The position numbers were made by a program, and so were the translations under genes. Of a stretch of 33,950 nt of DNA, positions 16,529 through 24,230 are shown in pieces. The notes under the pieces were generated by a model. The model did no database searches, was not told where the DNA came from, and saw nothing but the letters and a program-made list of their open reading frames with translations. Source of the stretch: Armatimonadetes bacterium UBA5352 (GTDB taxonomy: Bacteria; Armatimonadota; Zipacnadia; Zipacnadales; UBA5352); contig DHPY01000123.1 of NCBI GenBank assembly GCA_002411015.1, positions 1 to 33,950 on the forward strand, given 5' to 3'. Within the stretch, counting starts at the first letter, position 1; each line of letters opens with the position of its first letter.

Positions 16529-16952
16529 TACGCGGCGCCTCGACCGGCTGCTTGAGTTCAGGATAGGGGAGGAGGAGCGGGCCCTGGCGCAGGAGGCAGC
16601 GCTGCTGCGACAGGTGGAGGCAATCCGGCAGCGGGCGCGGGCGCTTGAGTCACAGCTCACGAGGAACAGAAGGCCAGGCCAGGCGTTACCCGGATGGAGA
16701 GAGCTGCGGGATGAGCAACTTTGGGGGCTTAAGCTGCACGGACATTTACAGGCGCAGCGGGCATTGCTGAGGCAGCATGAGGTGAGACTCGCCGAGGCTC
16801 GGGCGGAGGTGGCGGAAGCGGGTCGAAGGCGGCTTGCTGTGCAGGGCATGGCCGAGGCATCGCGACTGAGCCATGCGAGGCGGCGCGAGGCCGCCTCGCA
16901 GAGCGACGTTGATGAACACGGGCGCCTGCAAGCGCTGCTGAGGGAGGGCTGA
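16521..16952 (+). CDS. fliJ: FliJ-like coiled-coil export chaperone
   Basis: 143 aa from the ATG at 16521; GTG codons at 16512 and 16518 are alternatives, all inside the end of fliI. Almost entirely charged heptad-type helices (EEERALAQEAALLRQVEAIR, HEVRLAEARAEVAEAGRR), as expected for the two-stranded coiled coil that docks in the FliI hexamer like the gamma subunit of F1. Sequence identity within this family is low; the call rests on position between fliI and the SpoA-domain genes, length and coiled coil. Confidence 0.75.
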   Translation: MHDTRRLDRLLEFRIGEEERALAQEAALLRQVEAIRQRARALESQLTRNRRPGQALPGWRELRDEQLWGLKLHGHLQAQRALLRQHEVRLAEARAEVAEAGRRRLAVQGMAEASRLSHARRREAASQSDVDEHGRLQALLREG

Positions 16953-16954
16953 CG

Positions 16955-17791
16955 GTGCTGCTTGAGGCCGACACAGCTGTGAGCGAGTTCCGGCCGCCGC
17001 CGGTGGAGGAGTTGACTGAGCCGGAGCAACGGAGTCTTCGATCGACGCTGGCTGCAGTGATTGGTGGATGGCCGGCTGCCGGTGAGATCGCCGTGCAGGT
17101 GACTAGGGTGAGGCGTGCTCATGCGACTGATGTCGCGGACGACGTCTTCAGCGACGGCGTGTGGTTCCGTGCTGCCGGCGGGCCGGTCGCACTCGGGTTG
17201 ACCGCGGAGGCGGCGGCGAGAGTTGTCTGCGGGAGTCTTGGCGCAGGAGCGGGTACCGATCTGAGGACGCAACTGAGTGAGCTTGATCTTGCGGTGCTGG
17301 GTGCATGGGCCGCACAGGCGCTGCGGGAGGTCCTCACGGGGGTGGGTCGGTCCCCTGGCGAGGTTCTGAGATCTTCGGCTCCGCCTGAGCAGCTCGCAGG
17401 TCCCGCGGGAGGCCTCGTCGCGGAACTGTCGTTCTCAGGGTGGGCCACCGGAGCGATGCTCTTGCTTGGGGAGGAGCTTCTGTTGCAGCGGCGTCCGGGC
17501 GTCGGTGAGACCGTCGGCGACAGCCCCGGTCCGCTGCTGAATGCCGAGCTGGCCGCGGAGGCGCTGATCGTAACGGCTGGTGTCCCTGTGAGCGACCTCC
17601 TGCAGATTGAGCCAGGGGATGTGCTGGTGGTGGGTGAGAAGCAGGCAGTGGAGGCGCGGCTGATGGCGGGGAGCGTGTTCGTCGCACGGGCGCGGCCCGG
17701 GGCTCGATCCGGTGTCCGGGCGCTGCGGATCATTGACAGCATTTCCAGCGAAGATGGCGTGAGACAGGGGGACGCTACTGATGGTTGCTGA
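16955..17791 (+). CDS. divergent FliM-like C-ring protein with C-terminal SpoA domain
   Basis: 278 aa from the GTG at 16955 (GGGAGGG at 16942-16948). Residues 195-262 are a SpoA (FliM/FliN C-terminal) domain: LNAELAAEALIVTAGVPVSD, PGDVLVV, RLMAGSVFVARARPG. The middle region has GAGAG at 96-100 before a helix starting LSELDLAVLGAW, which may correspond to the FliM GGxG loop that contacts the FliG middle domain. The conserved N-terminal FliM motif that binds phosphorylated CheY (LSQxEIDxLL-like) is missing; the protein begins with LLEADTAVSEFRPPP. It is shorter than typical FliM (~330 aa). It overlaps fliN by 11 nt. Confidence 0.7.
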   Translation: MLLEADTAVSEFRPPPVEELTEPEQRSLRSTLAAVIGGWPAAGEIAVQVTRVRRAHATDVADDVFSDGVWFRAAGGPVALGLTAEAAARVVCGSLGAGAGTDLRTQLSELDLAVLGAWAAQALREVLTGVGRSPGEVLRSSAPPEQLAGPAGGLVAELSFSGWATGAMLLLGEELLLQRRPGVGETVGDSPGPLLNAELAAEALIVTAGVPVSDLLQIEPGDVLVVGEKQAVEARLMAGSVFVARARPGARSGVRALRIIDSISSEDGVRQGDATDGC

Positions 17792-18131
17792 CAGGCAGGA
17801 CGACGGCGTAGTGGCTCGGGCGGGCATTTCCGGAGCAGCGGTAGGGGACGATGCGGTCGCTCAGATTGCGCCGTTGCAGAGCGCTTCGCTGGCGGTGCTG
17901 AGCGGGCTGTCACTGCCGGTGCAGGTGCGGATCGGTCGCGCCACGCTGACGGTGGGGGAACTGCTGCGGATGGGGGCGGGAACGATCGTGACACTGGAGC
18001 AGCGGGTGGACGAGCCGGTGGAGGTGCTGATCGGCGAGCAGGTCGTGGCTCAGGGCGATCTCGTGGCGGTGGGGGATGAGATGGGAGTGCGCATCACGAG
18101 GATCGTCGGCGGCACGAAGGGCGAGCAGTGA
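17781..18131 (+). CDS. fliN: C-ring protein FliN
   Basis: 116 aa from the ATG at 17781 with AGGGGG at about 17766-17771. Residues 40-112 are a SpoA domain of the FliN type: LSGLSLPVQVRIGRATLTVG, ELLRMGAGTIVTLEQRVDEP, VLIGEQVVAQGDLVAVGDEM, GVRITRIV. FliN forms the lower C-ring and is the docking platform for the FliH-FliI complex. The N-terminal 35 residues are variable. It overlaps fliO by GTGA. Confidence 0.92.
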   Translation: MVADRQDDGVVARAGISGAAVGDDAVAQIAPLQSASLAVLSGLSLPVQVRIGRATLTVGELLRMGAGTIVTLEQRVDEPVEVLIGEQVVAQGDLVAVGDEMGVRITRIVGGTKGEQ

Positions 18132-18517
18132 GGCGCCTGGCCGGACGAGCGGTGCTGTTGCTGTGCCTGACGGCGAGCGTGCTGCCTGCGTGGGCACAGG
18201 AAGCGTCGCGGGAGCTCGACGGGCGGAGTCCGTGGGCGCTGCTGGCGCAGGCGCTGCTGAGCCTCGCGGTCGTGGTCGGGGTGATCTACCTGATGTACTT
18301 CGGCCTGCGGAGGCTGACGGATCGTGGGCTTGGCGCTGATGCGGCGGGCCCGCTGCGTGTTCTGCAGGCGCGCCATCTTGGTGGCGATCACTGGCTCTAC
18401 GTCGTGGAGGTTGAGGGGCGGCGCATGGTGGTTGGCGCCACGAGCACGGGCATGGCGCTGATCGCGGAGCTTGAGCCGAGCGGCGCGACGGGGGGAGGGA
18501 GGGAGGATGAGGTCTGA
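18128..18517 (+). CDS. fliO: flagellar biosynthesis protein FliO
   Basis: 129 aa, GTG start overlapping the fliN stop. An N-terminal signal-like segment (AVLLLCLTASVLPAWAQ) precedes one transmembrane helix (ALLSLAVVVGVIYLMYFGLRR) and a small cytoplasmic domain (LRVLQARHLGGDHWLYVVEV, RRMVVGATSTGMALIAELE). This is the FliO layout; FliO helps assemble the FliP complex. It overlaps fliP by 11 nt. Confidence 0.85.
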   Translation: MRRLAGRAVLLLCLTASVLPAWAQEASRELDGRSPWALLAQALLSLAVVVGVIYLMYFGLRRLTDRGLGADAAGPLRVLQARHLGGDHWLYVVEVEGRRMVVGATSTGMALIAELEPSGATGGGREDEV

Positions 18518-19235
18518 GCGTTCACTCATCGCGGCCTGCGTGCTTGCGCTGATCGCAGCGCAACCGCTGTGGGCGCAGCAGTCCGCGGCGGGCGATCTGA
18601 CGGCGGGCGGCGAGGGCGGGTACGTGCGGCTGCTGCTGCTCTTTGCGTCGGTCTCGCTGGCGCCGGCAGTGCTGGCTGTGGTGACGAGCTTCGCGCGGAT
18701 CATCGTGGTGCTGCTGTTCCTGCGCGCGGGGATCGGCGCTCAGGAGATCCCGCCGACCTACGTGCTGGTTGGCCTCGCGATCCTGCTGACGGTCATTGCG
18801 ATGCTGCCCACGCTTCAGGCGGCGTGGAGTGAGGCCGCGGGCCCGCTGCTGGCCGGGCAGGTCGAGCTGGCGGAGGCGGGGGAGCGGGTGGAGGGACCGC
18901 TGCGGGAGTTCATCGCGGGGCAGGTGCGGCCGACGGATCTCGAGCTGATGGCGCGACTGGCGGAGCTGGATCAGGCGCCGTCCGCGGAGGAGGCCCCGAT
19001 CAGCGTCCTCACCGCCGCCTTCGCAATCAGCGAGCTTCGGGCAGCATTCCTGATCGGCTTCATCATCTACCTGCCTTTCGTGGTGATCGACCTGGTGGTC
19101 GGCAGTACCCTCGCCTCGATCGGTCTGCTCTCGCTCCCGGCGCCGCTGCTCTCGATCCCGTTCAAGATACTGCTCTTCGTGATGGTGGACGGATGGGCGC
19201 TGCTTACCGAGGCGCTCGTGCAGACGATCCGCTGA
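18507..19235 (+). CDS. fliP: export-gate protein FliP
   Basis: 242 aa from the ATG at 18507, directly behind a GGGAGGGAGG tract. After a cleavable signal peptide (LIAACVLALIAAQPLWAQ) come four membrane segments with family motifs: TSFARIIVVLLFLR, PPTYVLVGLAILLTV, AAFLIGFIIYLPFVVIDLVV and IPFKILLFVMVDGW. FliP forms the core of the FliPQR export channel. The usual methionine-rich loop after ASIG is replaced by LLSLPA, a modest divergence in the gasket region. It overlaps fliO and lies 5 nt before fliQ. Confidence 0.95.
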   Translation: MRSERSLIAACVLALIAAQPLWAQQSAAGDLTAGGEGGYVRLLLLFASVSLAPAVLAVVTSFARIIVVLLFLRAGIGAQEIPPTYVLVGLAILLTVIAMLPTLQAAWSEAAGPLLAGQVELAEAGERVEGPLREFIAGQVRPTDLELMARLAELDQAPSAEEAPISVLTAAFAISELRAAFLIGFIIYLPFVVIDLVVGSTLASIGLLSLPAPLLSIPFKILLFVMVDGWALLTEALVQTIR

Positions 19236-19240
19236 CGGAG

Positions 19241-19519
19241 GTGACGCGCACGTACTCGTCGGAGTTGCTGGAGTTGGCGCAGCGTGCGCTCGTGCTGGCG
19301 CTCTACGTGTCGCTGCCGCTGCTGGGCGCGATCGTCGCCGCAGGCATCGCGATCAGCGCGGTGCAGGCGGCGCTGAAGCAGAGTGATGCGACGGTTGCGG
19401 TTGCGCCGCGCATCCTCGCCGCCGGGGGGGCGCTGCTGATCTTCGGCGGCTGGATGATGGCGATCCTCGGAGGGTTCTGCCGCGAGCTGTGGGCGCACCT
19501 GCCGGAGATCGTGCGATGA
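19241..19519 (+). CDS. fliQ: export-gate protein FliQ
   Basis: 92 aa from the GTG at 19241, 5 nt after fliP; length and two hydrophobic hairpin helices match FliQ (ALVLALYVSLPLLGAIVAAG; ILAAGGALLIFGGWMMAILG). The linker AISAVQAALKQSDATVAVAP corresponds to the conserved FQAATQIQE region. The ribosome binding site is very close to the GTG, so a start a few codons downstream is conceivable. Confidence 0.9.
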   Translation: MTRTYSSELLELAQRALVLALYVSLPLLGAIVAAGIAISAVQAALKQSDATVAVAPRILAAGGALLIFGGWMMAILGGFCRELWAHLPEIVR

Positions 19520-19602
19520 ACGCCGCGGCGGATGGGCTCAAGTTTCGGGCGCTGCTGCCGATGGACTCACGCAGGCCTGCGCGGCGGGTGTGCGATGGAT
19601 GA
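19516..19602 (+). CDS. 28-codon reading frame bridging fliQ and fliR
   Basis: The ATG at 19516 overlaps the fliQ stop (ATGA), and the stop at 19600-19602 overlaps the fliR start region (ATG at 19595). The peptide begins MNAAADGLKFRALLP and is basic at its end. It resembles no protein I know. The position suggests either a tiny coupling ORF that carries ribosomes from fliQ to fliR, or remnants of an older fliR N-terminus. Coding status uncertain. Confidence 0.3.
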   Translation: MNAAADGLKFRALLPMDSRRPARRVCDG

Positions 19603-20353
19603 TCCGTCGGGGGCGCTGTGCATGATCGGGCTGCTCTTTGCGCGCTGCGGAGGGCTGCTGGCGGTGGTGCCGGCGCTGAACGTGCGGGGCTTGCCTGTGA
19701 CGCTGCGGCTGGGGCTGGCTGCGGTGCTGGCGGTTGCGCTGCTGCCGGTGGCGCCGCCGGTCGAGGGGCTGCAGGAGATCGCTCCCGCGGCGTACCTCGT
19801 GCTGCTGCTGCGGGAGGCGGCGGTCGGGCTGTCCGCGGGCTTCGCCGGGGCGCTGGTGTACTGGGCGTTTCTCATCGCGGGGCAGTTGCTGGACAGTCTG
19901 CTGGGCACCGGGAGTGCTGCTGAGCGGGCGGCGGGGCGAGGGCCGGTGGCGGGCTTCGTGTACCTGCTGGCGGCGGTGGCGCTGGTGGCTGCCGACGGGC
20001 ATCACGTGCTGCTGGCGGCGCTGGCGGATGGTCTGCGCGTGCTGCCTCCGGGGGCTGGCTGGTCGCCGGTGGGGCTGCGGGGGCTGATGGAGCCGGCGGG
20101 TGCGATGCTGCTCACCGGCGTTGCGATCGCCGCGCCGGCGCTTGCGGCGATCTACGCCGCGGAGGTCGCGCTGGCGGCCATCGATCGCGTGGCGCCGGGG
20201 CTGGGACTGGCGCAGGCGGCGCCCGCGGTGCGCTGGACGAGCGGTCTGCTGGGACTGATCGTGACGGTGCCGCTGCTGGGGGGCGCGGTCGCCGAGCAGG
20301 GGCTGCGAGCGGCAGAGGCGGTGGCGGCTGCGTTCAGGACGCTGGCCGGATGA
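19595..20353 (+). CDS. fliR: export-gate protein FliR
   Basis: 252 aa from the ATG at 19595; the frame is open from 19532 but the typical FliR start is here. Six hydrophobic segments follow the family pattern: LLFARCGGLLAVVPALNVRG, VTLRLGLAAVLAVALLPV, LVLLLREAAVGLSAGFAGAL, YWAFLIAGQLLDSLLGTGSA, and two C-terminal pairs. FliR completes the FliPQR channel. No strong ribosome binding site is visible, which fits coupling from the preceding short ORF. There are 12 nt to flhB. Confidence 0.9.
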   Translation: MDDPSGALCMIGLLFARCGGLLAVVPALNVRGLPVTLRLGLAAVLAVALLPVAPPVEGLQEIAPAAYLVLLLREAAVGLSAGFAGALVYWAFLIAGQLLDSLLGTGSAAERAAGRGPVAGFVYLLAAVALVAADGHHVLLAALADGLRVLPPGAGWSPVGLRGLMEPAGAMLLTGVAIAAPALAAIYAAEVALAAIDRVAPGLGLAQAAPAVRWTSGLLGLIVTVPLLGGAVAEQGLRAAEAVAAAFRTLAG

Positions 20354-20365
20354 GGTGATGCGACG

Positions 20366-21079
20366 GTGTCCGACGAGGCGAGGCGTCATCCACCGAGCGA
20401 ACGGAAGCTCGCGCGGCTGCGGGCGGTCGGGTCGGTGCCGGCGAGCGCCGGGGTGGTGGGTGCAGCGGTGCTTGCCGGGGCGTGGGTGATGGCGCTGACC
20501 GGGGGAGATGCCGCTGTTGCCTGGCTGGCGGCGTGGCTGCGTGAGGCGCTGCAGGCCGCCGAGCGGCCGGAGCACGCGCTGCCCTTGGTGCGCGTACTCG
20601 TGCTGCGGGTCGGGCTGCTTGCCTGCGGCATCGTGGCGGTGCTGCTTGCGTGCGCGCTGCTCGCGCAGATCGTGCAGGCGGGCCCGCGGTCGGATGCGGC
20701 TGCGCCCCGGGGAAGCTCGCGCAGCACCGGCTGGGCCACGCCGGAGCCGTGGCGTGGCGCAAGAGTCCTGCTGCTGAGCGCGCTCGCGGGAGTGGTCGTG
20801 GCGGCCGTAGCGCGGGGGGCGCTCCTGTCGGCTGAGCGTCTCATCTGCGCGCAGGGGCCTCTGGAGGCGGCTCAGGTGCTCGGGAGGTCGCTGGGATGGC
20901 CGCTGCTGGTGGTGCTGGTGGCGGTTGCGGCGCTGGAGGCTGTCTTGGATCGTGGGGTGTGGGTGCGAGGTGCGTGGATGACGCGCCGGGAGGTCGAGGA
21001 GGAACTGCGCGACACCGAGGGGCCGCCGCTGACCCGGGAGCGGCGACGGGAGACGCTCAGGAGGCACAGGAATGCGTGA
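20366..21079 (+). CDS. flhB: FlhB-like export-gate protein lacking the autocleaving C-terminal domain
   Basis: 237 aa from the GTG at 20366 (TGAGGTGAT upstream). The N-terminus matches FlhB (HPPSERKLARLRAVGSVPAS). Membrane helices lie at about 30-46, 79-102, 133-153 and 177-195, followed by the cytoplasmic linker MTRREVEEELRDTEGPPLTR that leads into the conserved cytoplasmic domain in other FlhB proteins. The protein then stops (Ala237), precisely where the domain with the NPTH cleavage motif would begin; typical FlhB has about 350 residues. No frame downstream encodes it, because flhA begins 8 nt before this stop with a good ribosome binding site. In known systems that domain controls substrate switching. 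It may be missing or supplied by a separate gene. Confidence 0.85.
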   Translation: MSDEARRHPPSERKLARLRAVGSVPASAGVVGAAVLAGAWVMALTGGDAAVAWLAAWLREALQAAERPEHALPLVRVLVLRVGLLACGIVAVLLACALLAQIVQAGPRSDAAAPRGSSRSTGWATPEPWRGARVLLLSALAGVVVAAVARGALLSAERLICAQGPLEAAQVLGRSLGWPLLVVLVAVAALEAVLDRGVWVRGAWMTRREVEEELRDTEGPPLTRERRRETLRRHRNA

Positions 21080-23126
21080 GCCACTGAGGCTGCCGGAAGG
21101 CGCGCGACGTGTGGTCCGATCGCTGGCGGTGGCGGGTGTGGGCGCAGGGCCCCAGCTTACGGCCGCAGCGGTCGCCGCTGCGGTGGTGCTTGCTCTGGCC
21201 CTCCCGGCGCCGCCGCTGCTGGTGGACCTTGTCCTCGCCCTCAGCCTCGGCGCTGCTGCGGGCATTCTTGTGGTTGTGCTCGCTACTCCCGATCCGCTCA
21301 GCCTGACCTCGATGCCGCCGCTGCTGGTGCTGTCAAGCCTCGCGCGGATTGTGCTCTGTCTGAGCGTGAGTCGGATGATCCTCGTCGGTGGGGAGGCGGG
21401 CACGGTGGTCCCCACGATCGGCGCGGCCTCCTCCGGCGGCGACGTAGTGGCCGGGATCGGCGTGCTGATCGTGATCGCCGTGGTGCAGGTGGTGATGGTC
21501 ACCTCGGGTGTGGGGCGGATGGCGGAGGTGGCGGCTCGCTTCGCTCTCGATGCGCTGCCCGGGAAACAGATGGGCCTCGACACCGCCGTGAGCTGCGGGC
21601 AACTCGGCGCTCGTGAGGCCCAGGGCGAGGTGCGGCGGCTGGAGCGGGAGGCGAACTTCTACGGGGCGATGGATGGCGCGGGTCGGCTGCTGCGCGGTGA
21701 GGCGGTGGCGACGATCGTGATCGTGGCGCTGACGGCACTTGGTGGCGCCGGGAGAGCGGCGACGGAGGGCGGCCTGCTTGAGGCCCTGCGCGAGCACGCG
21801 GTGCTCGCAACCGGGCAGGGGCTTGTGACGCTGCTGCCCGCGCTGGTGATGGCGGCCTCAGCCGCACTGATGGTCTCCCGCTCAGCGGGGAGCCTGCCGC
21901 TCGTTCAGGAGGTGCGGTCGCAGCTTCTGCTCAGCCCCTGGCCGCTGGTGGCCGCCGCCGTTGCGCTGACAGGTCTCGGGCTCTTCCCGGGGGTGGCGAA
22001 GCTCCCGACGCTCGTCGGCGCGGCGATCCTCGCCGGAGGCGGTTGGTGGGTCTCAGGGCGGCGCGCGACGGGATCGCGGGCGGCTAAGCTTGATGCCGGG
22101 ACACGTAGCCGACCGGCGGACGAGCTTGCGGTGGAGGTCGGGATGGGGCTGCTGGAGATCGTGAACGGCCCCGGCGGGCTGATGGCAATGCTACCGGCGC
22201 TCCGGGCGGGTCTCTCTCGTGACCTCGGCTTCGACCTGCCGCCGATCGCGGTGAGGGACTCGCTGGACCTGGGGGCAACGGAGTATGTGCTGGTCTTTCG
22301 CGCCGGCGTGCTCGTACGGGGGCGCGTTCGCCCGGGGCGCACGCTTGCGGTGGCTCCGCACGCGGGCGCGACGCCCGACATCGGGGCCGCCGCGGAGCTG
22401 CCCGATGGCAGAACAGGCGTCTGGGTGGCCCCCGAGCAGGCTGAGGAGCTTGCGGCGTTGGGCTTCGTGCTTATGACGGCGGCGGAGGCGCTGGTGGTGC
22501 ATCTGCGCAGCGCGATCCGGCAGCACGCGCCTGAGCTGTATGACCTCGAGCGAGCGGCGGCGCTGCTGGCGGATCTACGCCAGGGGCACTCGGCGCTGCT
22601 CGAGGCAGCCGGCGCCGCGGGAGTTGACGCGGGGCTGCTGCGGCGCGTCTGCGGGGAGCTGCTCTGGGGTGGCATCCCGTTGCGCGACCCGATCTCGCTG
22701 CTGGAGGCGGTGGTTGAGGCGGTTCCCGAGACGCGCGATCCGGAGCAGCTTGCGCTCCGCGCGCGGCCACGGCTCGCAGGAATGCTGACCGAACTGCTTA
22801 CGGTGGATGGGCGGATCCGGGCGGTGACGCTGGCGCCCGCACTTCAGGATGAGCTCGCCGATGCGGCGTGGCGGGAGGAGGGGCGGACCGTGGCGGCGCT
22901 GCCTCCCGCGCGTGCCGCGGCGTGGGTGACGCTGCTCGAACAGCTTGCCGCGGAGCACGGATGGGGGCGGCCGCTCGCGGTGATCGCGGAGCCGCGAAGT
23001 GTGCTCGCGATGCAATCGCTGTGCAGGCGGGTGGGAGGCGAGGTGACGGCGCTGCGCGCAGGCGACCTGACAGCGGAGGCGCCGGTGGAACAGGTGGCGA
23101 GGATTGAGCCGGAGCAGCTCGCTTAA
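21072..23126 (+). CDS. flhA: flagellar/T3SS export protein FlhA
   Basis: 684 aa, normal length, ATG preceded by AGGAGG. FlhA is the proton-coupled export-gate subunit. The N-terminal half has about eight membrane segments and the FHIPEP-family signature region (RFALDALPGKQMGLDT, 156-171; ANFYGAMDGAGRLLRGEAV). The C-terminal cytoplasmic domain, from about residue 330, contains DLPPIAVRDSLDLGATEYVL, the central PxxL region and helical subdomains; it binds chaperone-substrate complexes and forms the nonameric ring. Some conserved positions between the two halves differ from typical FlhA, so it is a divergent but complete member. The terminal codons overlap the longer frame of the sigma-factor gene. 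Confidence 0.95.
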   Translation: MREPLRLPEGARRVVRSLAVAGVGAGPQLTAAAVAAAVVLALALPAPPLLVDLVLALSLGAAAGILVVVLATPDPLSLTSMPPLLVLSSLARIVLCLSVSRMILVGGEAGTVVPTIGAASSGGDVVAGIGVLIVIAVVQVVMVTSGVGRMAEVAARFALDALPGKQMGLDTAVSCGQLGAREAQGEVRRLEREANFYGAMDGAGRLLRGEAVATIVIVALTALGGAGRAATEGGLLEALREHAVLATGQGLVTLLPALVMAASAALMVSRSAGSLPLVQEVRSQLLLSPWPLVAAAVALTGLGLFPGVAKLPTLVGAAILAGGGWWVSGRRATGSRAAKLDAGTRSRPADELAVEVGMGLLEIVNGPGGLMAMLPALRAGLSRDLGFDLPPIAVRDSLDLGATEYVLVFRAGVLVRGRVRPGRTLAVAPHAGATPDIGAAAELPDGRTGVWVAPEQAEELAALGFVLMTAAEALVVHLRSAIRQHAPELYDLERAAALLADLRQGHSALLEAAGAAGVDAGLLRRVCGELLWGGIPLRDPISLLEAVVEAVPETRDPEQLALRARPRLAGMLTELLTVDGRIRAVTLAPALQDELADAAWREEGRTVAALPPARAAAWVTLLEQLAAEHGWGRPLAVIAEPRSVLAMQSLCRRVGGEVTALRAGDLTAEAPVEQVARIEPEQLA

Positions 23127-23163
23127 GTCACGTCGCGATCGGGCCGATGAACGGGTTGAGGTG

Positions 23164-23928
23164 ATGAGCTTGGTAGCGGAGCGATGCGCACAGGTTCGAC
23201 CCGTGCCGGAAGCTCAGGAGCGAGAGCGGCTGATTCTGGAGCACATGGGGCTGGTGAAGTATATCGTCGGCCGGGTCTCGGTGCGGCTTCCGGAGAGCGT
23301 GGAGCGCGAGGACCTTGACAGCGCCGGGATCATGGGCCTGATCAAGGCCGCGGATCGCTACGAGCCGGGCAGGGGTGTGAAGTTCGCGACTTACGCCACC
23401 AGCGTGATTCGCGGCGAGGTGATGGAGCTATTGCGCTCGCGCGACTGGGCGCCGCGGAGCGTGCGGCGGCGCTACCGCGAGCTTGAGTCTGCGATCGGTG
23501 AGCTTCAGCAGCAGCTTGGCCGCCAGCCTAACGAGGATGAGATCTCAAGTCGCCTGCTCCTCACGAAGGAGGAGTATCACGAATTGCTCTCGATCACCGG
23601 CTCGATGGCGGTGGCTTCGCTTGAGGAGATGGTTGAGGGCGACCAGGCGCTGCAGATGGATGAGACGGCTCTTCCGGGCGAGCCCGTTGTGCACGGCGAC
23701 GATCCGGCGGAGATCGTGGACCGGCAGGCGCTGCACGATGTCATCGCCCGCGCGGTGGATGGGCTGCCACAGCGCGACCGGATCGTGATAGGGCTCTACT
23801 ACCAGGACGAACTGACGCTGCGCGAGATCGGTGAGGTGCTGGAGGTAACGGAGTCACGGGTCTGCCAGATCCACACACAGGCGATTGCGCGATTGCGCGC
23901 GAGCGTGGAATCATTGCTGGAGGGTTGA
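23164..23928 (+). CDS. fliA: sigma-28 (FliA/WhiG-type) RNA polymerase sigma factor
   Basis: 254 aa from the ATG at 23164 (a TTG at 23104 overlapping flhA is possible; ribosome binding sites are poor at both). Region 2: LILEHMGLVKYIVGRV, LDSAGIMGLIKAADRYEPGR, GVKFATYATSVIRGEVMELL, RSRDWAPRSVRRR. Region 3: IGELQQQLGRQPNEDEISSR. Region 4: AVDGLPQRDRIVIGLYYQDE, LTLREIGEVLEVTESRVCQI. This set is that of FliA-type sigma factors, which transcribe late flagellar genes. Its place at the operon end suggests that completion of this cluster drives a downstream regulon. No anti-sigma FlgM gene is seen in the window. Confidence 0.93.
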   Translation: MSLVAERCAQVRPVPEAQERERLILEHMGLVKYIVGRVSVRLPESVEREDLDSAGIMGLIKAADRYEPGRGVKFATYATSVIRGEVMELLRSRDWAPRSVRRRYRELESAIGELQQQLGRQPNEDEISSRLLLTKEEYHELLSITGSMAVASLEEMVEGDQALQMDETALPGEPVVHGDDPAEIVDRQALHDVIARAVDGLPQRDRIVIGLYYQDELTLREIGEVLEVTESRVCQIHTQAIARLRASVESLLEG

Positions 23929-23992
23929 ACCTTGCGACAGCTTTGTGCGTCAGACTAAGTGCCCTCGATGGGCTTCATACTGGACCGGCAAG

Positions 23993-24023
23993 CGCCCCGC
24001 TCAACCCTCCCGGCGGGGCGTTT
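23993..24023 (+). terminator. terminator after the flagellar-type operon
   Basis: CGCCCCGC (23993-24000) pairs perfectly with GCGGGGCG (24013-24020) over a 12-nt loop, followed by TTTG. The short T-run makes it moderate, but its place between fliA and a new promoter supports it. Confidence 0.7.
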
Positions 24024-24051
24024 GCCTGTGTGGAGATGGCTGTGCTATAAT
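24022..24051 (+). promoter_or_regulatory. extended -10 promoter of the lptD-like/secA operon
   Basis: TATAAT at 24046-24051 is preceded by TGC, giving an extended -10 (TGnTATAAT). TTGCCT at 24022-24027, 18 nt upstream, is a moderate -35. Transcription would start near 24058. It immediately follows the fliA terminator. Confidence 0.8.
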
Positions 24052-24230
24052 CCGGCATGGGGAGGGGACCGGGGCAGGTTGGGTATTCGGCGAAGAAGGC
24101 GTGAAGACCGACGAGGACACGAAGGGCGCCCGATGCGGATCAGCCGGCACCTGACGCATGGCTGCGCGCCGCCGGCTTCCGGCGGCGCGGCCTGTGCGCG
24201 TATCTGCTGACTACGCTGCTGGCCCTGGCG

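Noticed and set aside
15185..17272. 695-codon minus-strand open frame across fliI, fliJ and fliM
   Set aside because: It is antisense to clear homologues, rich in Arg/His/Pro and lacks any domain; a GC-content shadow.
21072..21310. Possible frameshift hiding the missing FlhB C-terminal domain
   Set aside because: All plus-strand frames after 21079 were read for an NPTH-like segment; only the FlhA N-terminus is coding.
19538..21583. 681-codon minus-strand open frame across fliR, flhB and flhA
   Set aside because: Low-complexity Arg/Gln/Pro composition opposite conserved membrane proteins; not a gene.
24101..24154. Short GTG-started 17-codon ORF in the lptD-like leader
   Set aside because: No ribosome binding site of note and no conservation that can be judged; probably leader sequence.
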